Source: Dyadobacter sediminis (GTDB lineage Bacteria; Bacteroidota; Bacteroidia; Cytophagales; Spirosomataceae). Taken from it: DNA of 64,000 nt. The notes below the pieces were generated by a model. It was not told the origin of the DNA and made no database searches. It saw nothing but the letters and a program-made list of their open reading frames with translations. The stretch covers positions 310,001 to 374,000 of the forward strand of contig NZ_VCEI01000021.1 in assembly GCF_005860765.1 (NCBI RefSeq). The letters are read 5' to 3'. The translations under genes and the position numbers were made by a program. Within the stretch, counting starts at the first letter, position 1, and every line of letters starts with the position of its first letter. Below, piece after piece: positions 1 to 8,271 of the stretch.

Positions 1-3000
1 CGCCGTTGGTGCCCGCATTCCGCGTGGTCACTGCCGGATTGTCTGTTGCAGTACTGGCATTTGAATACAGGTTGGCAAGACTTGTTGCGCCGTTCAGCGT
101 ATACAGATTCGCCGTTCCGTGATACTGGATCGTTTCATTCACAATTCCTGCGCCGGGGCCGGTTGGGTTTATTTTCAAATACTTGTCCGACAATGATCCG
201 CTTGCAGGTGTAATGCCGAACAGGGAAGCTAACTGGGCATCGGGCTTGAATGCAATCAGCGTGCCGCCTGCATTGGTCCAGTTTGTAAGCGCCGTAACAT
301 TGGCAGCCGAAAGCGCAATTTCTCCCAGAATAATCACATCGTAGCTGTTGATCAGCGTTGGAGTTTGTGTTATATCCGAAATATCTCTGGCAGCAAATGC
401 ATTAAAACCTTCGGCTCTTAGAATCTCTGCCGGATACTGGCTGAACGGATTTTCTGTGGAGCTGATGACCAGAATAGGTCCACCGGGGCCGTCAACAGGT
501 GAAGGCGGCGGCGTACTTTGTGTTGTAAACGTGGAAGTAAAGTTGCTTGCCATGATGTTTCCTGCGGCATCTTTGACACGCGGATCGGTACTTCCGCCTT
601 TTACCTCAATTGTATAGCTTGACGAGTAAATCAGGGCAGTATTCGGATTGAGCGTAGCCGTAAAAGTAGCTGCATTATAGGTTACGGCAGCTGGTATCAC
701 TGTACCTGCACGCAGCAACCTGATCGTAGAAGATGAGATGGAACTGGCGTCTATTTCTTCATTGAAGGTTACTAAAATATTGGACTGAATGTTTATGCCG
801 GTGGCGTTCGGAGCCGGCGAAACGGACGAAACAACAGGCGGTGTTTCGTCTTCGGCACCATCGTCAAATACGACATCCACAAAGTAGTTGCTGGATTGAT
901 AATTATCCGTAGGGAAAGTTGGCGTTGCGGAATATCTGTAAATACCGTTGTTGCCGTCTTCGTTATCGGCCAGCCCTCTCAGCGGACCTTTTACTTTTGC
1001 CAAGCCAAAATAGGGATTGACTGCGGAATAATTTCCCGCGCCGCTATGATAGGAAATGACGTAAGTCGTATTGGGAGTAATGGCTACGGGCGTAGTAAAA
1101 TTTGCCTGCTGCCATCCGGAAGCCGTTTCATTCTGAAAAACAATTTCTGCCAGTTTTACTCCGGCATTGCTGTAAAGTTGTCCGGTATGGGTTCCGGTGT
1201 TTCCTTCCTGTTTATAAAAACGCACGCCTGTAACATTTCCGGCTATTGTAGAACGGAATTTCATACCTAGCTGGATTCCTCCGCTGTTGTCATTGAAGAG
1301 ATTGTTTGACGGCACATCCGTTGGCTGAAACACCGTACACGGACAAGGCTGTGCAGCCGGGGCCGTAATGTTTACATTGACGGTATTTACTGCGCTCAGG
1401 TTTCCTGAATCATCGAATGCCCGGCTCCGGATGGTGGCACTTCCTTGTGTAACGGGTATCCATGAAAAATTCCAGCTGGTGGTACCCGTTGCAAGCCGCC
1501 ACGTTTTGCCTTCATCCGTAGAAACTTCGATTCCGGCAACTGTATTGGCGTCCGAAGCAGTTCCTGAAATGTTCACCGAAGTGCCGCTCGGAATGTTTGC
1601 ACCATTCGACGGAGAAGTAACCGTCAGGGCAGGAGCGACGAAATCTGTGGAAGCAGTGGCTGCAACAAGGTCCGACTGGCGGGTAGCCGGCTGCACACCC
1701 ATATCCGCAAACAGGTTTACAGTTGCCTGCTGCATGGCTTTACTGACCGGGGCATTGCCTCTGTCGTGGTTATCATCCAGGCCCCATGCCCATTGAACTG
1801 TTCCGGCTCCAAACACCAGGGCGCCGCTGCTGTGCTTGTACAAGGTAAGATAATGCGTTTTGCCGTTCAGTACCGTTCTTGACAAGAGGATTCTTCCGGC
1901 AGGATAAGTCGAGCGATAGTCTTCCTGTTCTGGGTCCCATTCGTAGCCCAGTGTATTCTGAGTCAATGTATGCGAACCGCTCTGAAGCGAAGCCACTGCT
2001 GTATTGCGCCAGAACCGCAGGTTTTTATAATCGGCCGGAACCTGAATGGTACCGGTATTCCCGTCCCAGCTTGCCTGTCCGCTAAGTTCATTTTCGGGGT
2101 TGCATCCGTCATGGCCGGCAATATCGCATCCGCTGCGCCATAATCCGGTCCATGTTGTACTTGGGTCGCACTTGCCGTTGCACTGGTTTTCTCCCAGACG
2201 TCCTTCCTTATAGCATACCAGTGTGCGGTAAGTAGTGGAGGTATTGGCAATACTGTTTTCCCAGCGGGTTTTCCAGTAAACTTCATTGCCGCTGAAAAAA
2301 GCGAGGTGCGTACCCGAATTCCGTGCCGCCGTTACGTTGTCACGCATGCCTTTGGACCAGTATTCATCGTGGCCAACAGACATAAAAACCTTATGGTTCT
2401 TAATAAGTCCGCCGCGACGGTCACTGTCAACATTGGTTGTGTAAGTCATGTCATAGCCGTTTTTTTCCAGAAAGCGAATCATCGGGTATTCCGAATTGAA
2501 CAGCCAGTCCTCTTCCGCGCCGCCTCCGCCTCCGCCTGAGCGTGTCAGGAACGGGCGGTTATAGCTTACTTTGGATGCTTTGCCAATGTTATTGACACCT
2601 GCATACAAGCTTCTGCCATTGTTCTCGTCGCCGTATACATTGTACGCCTGCCAGGTGGCATCGGATGTTTGGAAAAGCAAATTGGAATTGCTGTTGTCAT
2701 CCCTTACAACAAAAGCAATATGACTGGATCCGGCTGGATTGGATCGTGTCAGTTTGGCAATATAAATGCCCGAAACTGCATCGGACGGAATTACCCATTG
2801 GGCGGATTCGTCCCAGTTGCCGCAATCCACAAGGCCCGTAGCATCCGTCATGCAGGGTGGCTGCGGCGAAGCGGTACTTTTGTCGAAGCCGGCAATAAAC
2901 CGTGCACCGTTTCCCTGGTAATAGCCCAGCCTGTAGATATCTATTCTGTAACCGGCAGCGCTCGTCTTGATTTTGAACCGGGCGGTTTCCCCTTTGTTAT

Positions 3001-3184
3001 AACTGATATCCGTTGCGAATCCCTGTATACTGAGATCGCCTGCTCCGGTAATATCCCATTGACTGGCGGGACTGCCCGTTTTGGCATTTTCAATAACAAT
3101 AGCATTGCTCTGGGCGACTACCTCAGTAAATCGCAGCATGCTGATCAATAATAAACTAATAGCGAGACGTATTGATCCTGACAT
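1..3184 (-). CDS. Multidomain secreted protein, DMFase beta-like/DUF4082/Ig-like (3' end outside window)
   Basis: The minus-strand frame is open from an ATG at 3182-3184 to the window edge, about 1061 codons, so the C-terminus is missing. A signal peptide is visible (residues 1-25, ending EVVAQ). Residues about 26-500 resemble the C-terminal domain of N,N-dimethylformamidase beta subunit (motifs RLGYYQGNGAR, SVGHDEYWS). Residues about 510-610 look like an Ig fold (SPSNGANIPSGT), 615-765 like DUF4082 (FKSTIAGNVTGVRFYK-type, here FRSTIAGNVTGVRFYK), 780-893 like a bacterial Ig-like domain (SPAPNATGI), and 900 onward like a GATase/ThuA-type fold (YDVIILGEIALS). The family is known mostly from annotation and its substrate is unknown; true amidase activity is not implied. 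It is probably exported, and a T9SS sorting domain may lie in the missing end. There is no clear promoter, and a 0.9-kb gene-poor region lies upstream. Confidence 0.85.
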   Translation of the reverse strand, partial: MSGSIRLAISLLLISMLRFTEVVAQSNAIVIENAKTGSPASQWDITGAGDLSIQGFATDISYNKGETARFKIKTSAAGYRIDIYRLGYYQGNGARFIAGFDKSTASPQPPCMTDATGLVDCGNWDESAQWVIPSDAVSGIYIAKLTRSNPAGSSHIAFVVRDDNSNSNLLFQTSDATWQAYNVYGDENNGRSLYAGVNNIGKASKVSYNRPFLTRSGGGGGGAEEDWLFNSEYPMIRFLEKNGYDMTYTTNVDSDRRGGLIKNHKVFMSVGHDEYWSKGMRDNVTAARNSGTHLAFFSGNEVYWKTRWENSIANTSTTYRTLVCYKEGRLGENQCNGKCDPSTTWTGLWRSGCDIAGHDGCNPENELSGQASWDGNTGTIQVPADYKNLRFWRNTAVASLQSGSHTLTQNTLGYEWDPEQEDYRSTYPAGRILLSRTVLNGKTHYLTLYKHSSGALVFGAGTVQWAWGLDDNHDRGNAPVSKAMQQATVNLFADMGVQPATRQSDLVAATASTDFVAPALTVTSPSNGANIPSGTSVNISGTASDANTVAGIEVSTDEGKTWRLATGTTSWNFSWIPVTQGSATIRSRAFDDSGNLSAVNTVNVNITAPAAQPCPCTVFQPTDVPSNNLFNDNSGGIQLGMKFRSTIAGNVTGVRFYKQEGNTGTHTGQLYSNAGVKLAEIVFQNETASGWQQANFTTPVAITPNTTYVISYHSGAGNYSAVNPYFGLAKVKGPLRGLADNEDGNNGIYRYSATPTFPTDNYQSSNYFVDVVFDDGAEDETPPVVSSVSPAPNATGINIQSNILVTFNEEIDASSISSSTIRLLRAGTVIPAAVTYNAATFTATLNPNTALIYSSSYTIEVKGGSTDPRVKDAAGNIMASNFTSTFTTQSTPPPSPVDGPGGPILVISSTENPFSQYPAEILRAEGFNAFAARDISDITQTPTLINSYDVIILGEIALSAANVTALTNWTNAGGTLIAFKPDAQLASLFGITPASGSLSDKYLKINPTGPGAGIVNETIQYHGTANLYTLNGATSLANLYSNASTATDNPAVTTRNAGTNG

Positions 3185-4086
3185 ATTAATTAATTGATAA
3201 GTGGAACATTGAACAGTTAATTGATAGAATTACTATTGGAAAAAGAACGCGTAATAAGTCCGTATTCCTGATCAGCCGGCAACTGGCAAGCAGGAAATAT
3301 GCAATGGATTAATAAAAAGAAGATTTGCCTGAAGATCAGGTTGTTTGAAAGTACTGGGAAAAATTACTGCTACAGCACAAAGACTAAATACCCGCTGATG
3401 ATAAGTAAGTCCGGATCAGTTTCTATATAAAAGGATAGCTTTACGTGTTAATGGATGATGCTGATTTTAAGGTCATCTTTCACCAAATGTAAAATTAAAA
3501 ATTTAAATCTTGTCATAAAAAAGTAATAAAAAATATAAAAATTTTCATGTAGAATAAATTTTAGTTTTGTTATCCAAGAAGGTCAATTCCTTGTTAGGAG
3601 TAAGTTAATTACCTGCTTATAGCATAAATTGGTAAGTGCCTGAAAAGAAGTTTTTGTAAGATCCATGAATACCTTATTTCTATATACGTTCCTAAAATGG
3701 CTGTCAGGAAGTAGCAGCCATCCTTTTCATACCGGCAGGGTGAGAATATTGCGAAAATAGCACTTCTGGTAAACAGTCTATCCGTATTGATAGGGCTGTT
3801 TAAGACGGCATTACACGCTGTTTTTGCTTGCAGGCATTATTTAATCAGGCTGCAAATTTTCGAATGTTTGAGATTAAAGGGCATTTTCTCTGATTTTACC
3901 GAAAAAGATCATTGAAGCATTGCGGATATTCCGGTTCCAACAAATAAGCCATATTGCAGACAGAATTATCAGTTGCAAATAGAATATTTTTAGCTTCATG
4001 AATGGAAAAATGGGGTATGCCTCATCATAAAAACGAATTCTGCCAGCCTGCTTAAAACAGAGGCTGCTAACTAAGAAAATAAAGCC
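3185..4086. other. Gene-poor AT-rich gap
   Basis: No convincing gene is seen in this roughly 900-base stretch. Bases 3480-3600 are very AT-rich. They contain TAGTTTTG at 3562-3569, which fits the Bacteroidota -7 box, but no TTG lies at the right distance. An imperfect hairpin is at 3771-3801. A 75-codon open frame on the minus strand (3874-4101) has no recognisable features and overlaps the start of the primase remnant, so it is not called. Confidence 0.5.
3771..3801. terminator. Imperfect hairpin in gap
   Basis: AAACAG-T-CTATC (3771-3782) can pair with GATAG-GG-CTGTTT (3789-3801) across a 6-nt loop, with a small internal mismatch. It lies far from any gene end, so its role is uncertain. It may be the remnant of a terminator or of a lost gene. 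Confidence 0.25.
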
Positions 4087-4447
4087 ATGAACATCCAGCA
4101 ATCAAATGAGTTATCAATCATTGATTTCTTAGGCAAAACCGGAATTGAACCCAGCTATAAAGCGTGGGAACCAATGGTATGTATTTCCTGTACGGGAGCC
4201 GGAGTATTCCCTGTCGTTTAAAGTCAATGCAGCCATCAACAGATGGTATGACTACGCGCTCATGCAAGGAAGCAAGTTATTTGACCTGGCTGAGAGGATT
4301 TATCCAAATCAGGATACCGACAGCCTGGTGGAAAAGATAAATCAGGCAATCTCGTCTTCACATGGCAGGTTACAGGCAAGCGCATTGGCGTTAAAAATTG
4401 TACTCAAAATTAAACTTCCTTTAGATTATTTTACCAACTCATTCTAG
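4087..4447 (+). pseudogene. CHC2/toprim-type primase fragment, frameshifted and truncated
   Basis: Translation from the ATG at 4087 gives MNIQQSNELSIIDFLGKTG and reaches IEPSYK near 4161. It then runs into a stop near 4219 in that frame. The homology continues in the next frame from about 4161: RGNQWYVFPVREPEYSLSFKV, then NRWYDYALMQGSKLFDLAERI, ending at TAG 4445-4447. Together the two pieces match the start of Bacteroidota CHC2 zinc-finger/toprim primases carried by mobilizable elements, whose pattern is roughly WY-SPLR-E-SFKVN-NRWYD-GG-DF. The shift fits one extra A in the AAA at 4160-4163. The zinc-binding Cys/His residues are degenerate and the toprim half is missing. A start by TTG at 4145 would give a 100-residue frame, but this omits the conserved N-terminus. 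It is most likely a relic of an integrated element. Confidence 0.7.
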
Positions 4448-4542
4448 CCCTGAAAACTGGTTTGTAGTATTTGCTTTGTTCTTGTAAACTGAAGGATGCA
4501 ATTGCAAGTAAATGCTTGTAGCTTTATTGTTTTACGTTCAGT

Positions 4543-7500
4543 ATGCTCTTTATTAAACTCAGCCCGTTTATGAATTCACATTACTTTAATGAAATATCTT
4601 TTCCAAATCCTGGTCGGATATGCTGCTTTCAGATCATAAAGAAGCAGAAACTGCTTCTTTCAATTGTGTTGTGCTTACTTGCAGCATCCGGTTTGCTGGC
4701 ACAGCCAGCCATTGAATGGGACAAAGCCTATGAACCTGTTCCGGGCCTGGCGCCCAAAATTGTATGTCCTACGGCTGACGGCGGTATCATTGTAGGGCGG
4801 GCACTGTATCCTTCCGACAATGCAGATTACATTGTTGTGAAATACGATGTAAACGGAAATAAAGAATGGGACAAAACATTTTCCGGAAACAAACAGGATA
4901 ATCTGAACGCGATTATTCAGACCTCCGATGGAGGCTATTTACTTGGCGGCTCCTCCAACTCGGATCCTGGCCAGGATAAAACCGATAATGCGTATGCATC
5001 TTCTGTGGATTACTGGATTGTCAAGATCTCGGCCAATGGCAGCAAAGAGTGGGATAAAACCTATGGCGGAAGCCGTGCTGATAATGTAAGATCTCTGAAG
5101 CAGACAAAGGATGGCGGTTATCTGGTTGGCGGTAATTCTCTTTCATCCAGGGATGGCGTCAAGTCTGAATCCAGCAGAGGTGCCCATGATATATGGGTTA
5201 TCAAAACAACTTCGGACGGCACCAAGGAATGGGATAAAACCATCGGAGGAAGCTGGCCGGACAGCCTGGTCTATGTGGATCAGACTGCCAGCGGAAATTA
5301 CATTCTGGGCGGTACCTCACTTTCATACGTAGGCGGGGATAAAACCGCTCCTAACAAAGGCCTTTATGACTTCTGGGTTGTACAATTGGCACCAGACGGT
5401 TCGAAGATATGGGACAAGACGTTTGGTGGCTATATTAGTGATAATTTGAAATTCATGGAGCGTACTTCCGACGGAGGCTACATCATGGGCGGCCAGACCG
5501 GTTCCCCGGTCGGCGAGGATAAATCGGAAAATGGATTCGGTTATCTTGATTACTGGCTGATAAAGATCAATGCAGACGGAGTCAAACAGTGGGACAGAAC
5601 ACTTGGAGGAACAAGGGGAGACCTTCTAACTTCTGTAAAGCAGACCCCTGACGGCGGTTATATTATCGGGGGCAGTTCCAGCTCGGATAAAAGTGGCAAC
5701 AAGACGGAAGCACGTAAAGGATCTACGGATTACTGGATTGTAAAACTAAACGCAGATGGCAGCATAGCCTGGGACAAAACAATTGGCGGAGCAAGGGATA
5801 CAAACAATCAGCTGATTGGTGCTTTTGTTGCACAGGACGGCGGATACCTGTTATGCGGAACTTCGGCAGGGAAAGCTACCGGCAATGACAGAACGGTGGC
5901 TATGTCCAATTCACCCGAATTATGGGTCGTGAAGCTGGTTTCAGAAACCAATACCAAGGCACTGACCTTTTCTTCCGGCTCACTCAAGTTCACCAAAGAG
6001 GGAAACAGCACAATTCCAGCGCAATCCGTTAAGCTTTCGGCAAATACCGGAACGCCTGCTGTAACCCTTAAGAATTCCAAAGTCAGCTGGCTGACGCTTC
6101 CTGCACCTGCACTGGGCTCCTTGCCTTTTACGGTAAATCCCGCAGGCCTTTCTCCGGAGAAATATACCTCACTCGTTGTAGCAACGGCTCCCGGTTATGC
6201 ACGGGCTTTGCTGAAAGTCAATCTGCATGTTAATGATGTAACGACGCCGCCTGTACTGGATCCCATCGGAGACAAGGAATTAACTGCCGGAGATACACTT
6301 GTATTTACAGCAACGGCTACAACAGGAGCCGGTCAAACAAAACAGTTTTCACTGATTGGCGCACCTGAGGGTACAACAATCGGCGAATCCGACGGGGTTT
6401 TCAGCTGGGCTCCTCTGGTTGCGGGCACTTACCGGTTTGTAGTCAGGATCAGCGTTGCTGCTATGCCGGAACTATATGATGAGGAAACGATAACTGTAAA
6501 AGTACTGAAGCCGGCCAATGAAACTTCCGTCCGCATCAATGCAGGCGGCGGTGCTTACAAAACCTCCGACGGGCGCATTTTTGACGCGGACAACTATTAC
6601 AGTGGCATCGACCGCACCAGCACGATTGGTGCTGACGTGGATATTCTGAGCACGACGGACGATGAGCTGTACCGTTCAGGCCGTAGCTCGGATTACTTTA
6701 ATTACAACATTCCGGTCAAGAACGGCATTTTAAAAGTGACACTCCATTTTGCAGAAACCTATTGGGGTGTCTATCCCGGGCGTCCGGGCGACAAGGACAA
6801 GCGTCGGTTCAATGTGAGTGCGGAAGGTGTGGTGAAGCTGGACAATTATAGCATCATCGGCCATGCAGGCCAGCCGTTAAATGCCGTACAGGAAACCTTC
6901 GAAGTGGCCGTTACCGACAGTGTTCTTAATCTGGCTTTCAGCTCAACACAAGAAAAGCGCGACCAGCCGCGGGTATCGGCCATTGAAGTGGAATTTGTCA
7001 ATTCTTTACCAATAATCATCACGCCGGTTGCAGATTCTTACGTAAGTTATGGCGCCAATGCCAATACCAATTACGGAAAGGAGCCCACGTTAGATGTTAA
7101 AGCGACGAGCGTTCCGGAACTGCAGCGGGTATCTTATCTCAAATTCTCGCTGGCCACTGTCAGCGATGTAACCAGCGCGAAGTTCCGCATCTACGGCTAT
7201 AACCATCAGGCCGACACCAGGGTTAATCTGGACTTGATCGGACTAGACAATGACGACTGGACCGAAACCGGCATCACTGCCAATAATGCCCCAACCGGCG
7301 TAATGACTGCGTTGGCTTATTTGAGCGTGACCCGGGAACCAGAGTACTTTGAAGTGGATATTACAGAATTTGCCAAAGCCCAGTTCGCCAGTGACAAAAT
7401 GCTGACCTTGCGGATCGATCAGACCTTCGGCGGCAAAAGGATTATATTCAACAGCAGGGAAAACGCCGCATTCAGGCCGGAGCTGATCATCAATACGAGT

Positions 7501-7827
7501 GAGCCCGTGAATTCTGTTACCAGGCTTGCCGCGGAAGAAGTGGACAACAATACTGCTGAATCCGGCGCGGAAAGTTCTGTCATTTACCCCAATCCGGTGC
7601 GTACGCAATTCACGCTTCAGATCGGAAACCAGCATCAGGAAGCGGTTGCTTTGCAGCTTTTCAATGAAGCCGGAAAAGCTTACAACATCAAAACGCCTGA
7701 GTTGCTGCACGCAGGAACCAAAGCCGAAATCAGCATTGCGGATCTTGCATTGAGTGAAGGAATTTATTTTCTGAAAGTACAGTCCATTTCCAAGTCGGAA
7801 GTGCTGAAAATAGTGGTAATTAAATAA
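4543..7827 (+). CDS. Secreted seven-repeat protein with malectin, CBM96-like and T9SS sorting domains
   Basis: The protein has 1094 residues from ATG 4543; ATG 4570 is an alternative start, and both leave an unusually long n-region before the hydrophobic stretch LLLSIVLCLLAASGLLAQ. Residues about 60-475 hold seven imperfect repeats of about 60 residues with the pattern WDKT-GG-DN-QT-DGGY-GG-DYW-VK-NADG. The count suggests a seven-bladed propeller, which is an inference. Residues 475-570 look like a BACON-type and 575-655 like a putative Ig domain. Residues 662-820 are malectin-like (RINAGGGAY, DDELYRSGR, LHFAETYWG), 824-990 are CBM96/DNRLRE-like (YVSYGANANTNYGK), and 1012-1094 are a T9SS type A sorting domain (YPNPV, GIYFLKV). 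The likely role is a carbohydrate-binding surface or exported matrix protein. The C-terminal half closely resembles that of the next two minus-strand genes, which it faces. Confidence 0.88.
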   Translation: MLFIKLSPFMNSHYFNEISFPNPGRICCFQIIKKQKLLLSIVLCLLAASGLLAQPAIEWDKAYEPVPGLAPKIVCPTADGGIIVGRALYPSDNADYIVVKYDVNGNKEWDKTFSGNKQDNLNAIIQTSDGGYLLGGSSNSDPGQDKTDNAYASSVDYWIVKISANGSKEWDKTYGGSRADNVRSLKQTKDGGYLVGGNSLSSRDGVKSESSRGAHDIWVIKTTSDGTKEWDKTIGGSWPDSLVYVDQTASGNYILGGTSLSYVGGDKTAPNKGLYDFWVVQLAPDGSKIWDKTFGGYISDNLKFMERTSDGGYIMGGQTGSPVGEDKSENGFGYLDYWLIKINADGVKQWDRTLGGTRGDLLTSVKQTPDGGYIIGGSSSSDKSGNKTEARKGSTDYWIVKLNADGSIAWDKTIGGARDTNNQLIGAFVAQDGGYLLCGTSAGKATGNDRTVAMSNSPELWVVKLVSETNTKALTFSSGSLKFTKEGNSTIPAQSVKLSANTGTPAVTLKNSKVSWLTLPAPALGSLPFTVNPAGLSPEKYTSLVVATAPGYARALLKVNLHVNDVTTPPVLDPIGDKELTAGDTLVFTATATTGAGQTKQFSLIGAPEGTTIGESDGVFSWAPLVAGTYRFVVRISVAAMPELYDEETITVKVLKPANETSVRINAGGGAYKTSDGRIFDADNYYSGIDRTSTIGADVDILSTTDDELYRSGRSSDYFNYNIPVKNGILKVTLHFAETYWGVYPGRPGDKDKRRFNVSAEGVVKLDNYSIIGHAGQPLNAVQETFEVAVTDSVLNLAFSSTQEKRDQPRVSAIEVEFVNSLPIIITPVADSYVSYGANANTNYGKEPTLDVKATSVPELQRVSYLKFSLATVSDVTSAKFRIYGYNHQADTRVNLDLIGLDNDDWTETGITANNAPTGVMTALAYLSVTREPEYFEVDITEFAKAQFASDKMLTLRIDQTFGGKRIIFNSRENAAFRPELIINTSEPVNSVTRLAAEEVDNNTAESGAESSVIYPNPVRTQFTLQIGNQHQEAVALQLFNEAGKAYNIKTPELLHAGTKAEISIADLALSEGIYFLKVQSISKSEVLKIVVIK

Positions 7828-7836
7828 AATAGCTTG

Positions 7837-7894
7837 GTACACAAAATCTCAACAGCACCTGGTGAAATCCCGGTGCTGTTGAGATTTTGTGTAC
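7837..7894 (+). terminator. Perfect 23-bp hairpin after the 4543-7827 gene
   Basis: Bases 7837-7859 are the exact reverse complement of 7872-7894, with a 12-nt loop. The hairpin starts 10 nt after the stop codon. No T-run follows on the plus strand, so it may act as a factor-independent terminator of the Bacteroidota type or as a 3'-end stabiliser. Confidence 0.75.
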
Positions 7895-8205
7895 TTACTT
7901 GTTATGTTAGACAAAAAAAGTTAACTCTTGTAAAAAGGACTTTAAAGTTGTAAACAAGAGTAGAGCTATAAATGAAAATTATAAAATAGTACCTTGAATA
8001 ATACCATGGTGTTTTCTCTTGATTTCAGATGTTTAAGAATTATTATTTTTAAATCAATGTAAATGACTTATGTATGTTTTAGTTCATTAAACAAACGTGT
8101 AGGGCGGGGTCAAACGTAATTTTTGCACCACTATTTATTGTACTGTTACTATCAGCTGTTTAGTATTGTTCCGAAAATAAACTGGTAATAAAAAATCATA
8201 TTATT

Positions 8206-8256
8206 CATAAACAGGAAAGCCGTACTTCTCTTGGAAGTACGGCTTTCCTGTTTATG
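8206..8256 (-). terminator. Perfect 23-bp hairpin after the 8272-12135 gene
   Basis: Bases 8206-8228 are the exact reverse complement of 8234-8256, with a 5-nt loop. Read on the minus strand it begins 15 nt after the stop codon, and a T-rich tract (TTTTTT) follows about 10 nt later. Confidence 0.8.
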
Positions 8257-8271
8257 GTACTTTTCAGCTTT

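Larger units (their letters stand above)
7828..8271. other. Convergent intergenic region with two long hairpins
   Basis: This space separates two convergent genes. It carries a perfect 23-bp hairpin at each end, described separately, and an AT-rich middle (about 7900-8200) in which no gene is seen. Confidence 0.6.

Noticed and set aside
3874-4101. 75-residue minus-strand open frame
   Set aside because: No domain or leader, hydrophobic by chance in AT-rich DNA, and overlaps the primase relic.
7243-7842. 199-residue minus-strand frame opposite the seven-repeat gene
   Set aside because: Lies wholly opposite a clear domain-bearing gene, and shows no recognisable family; a codon shadow.
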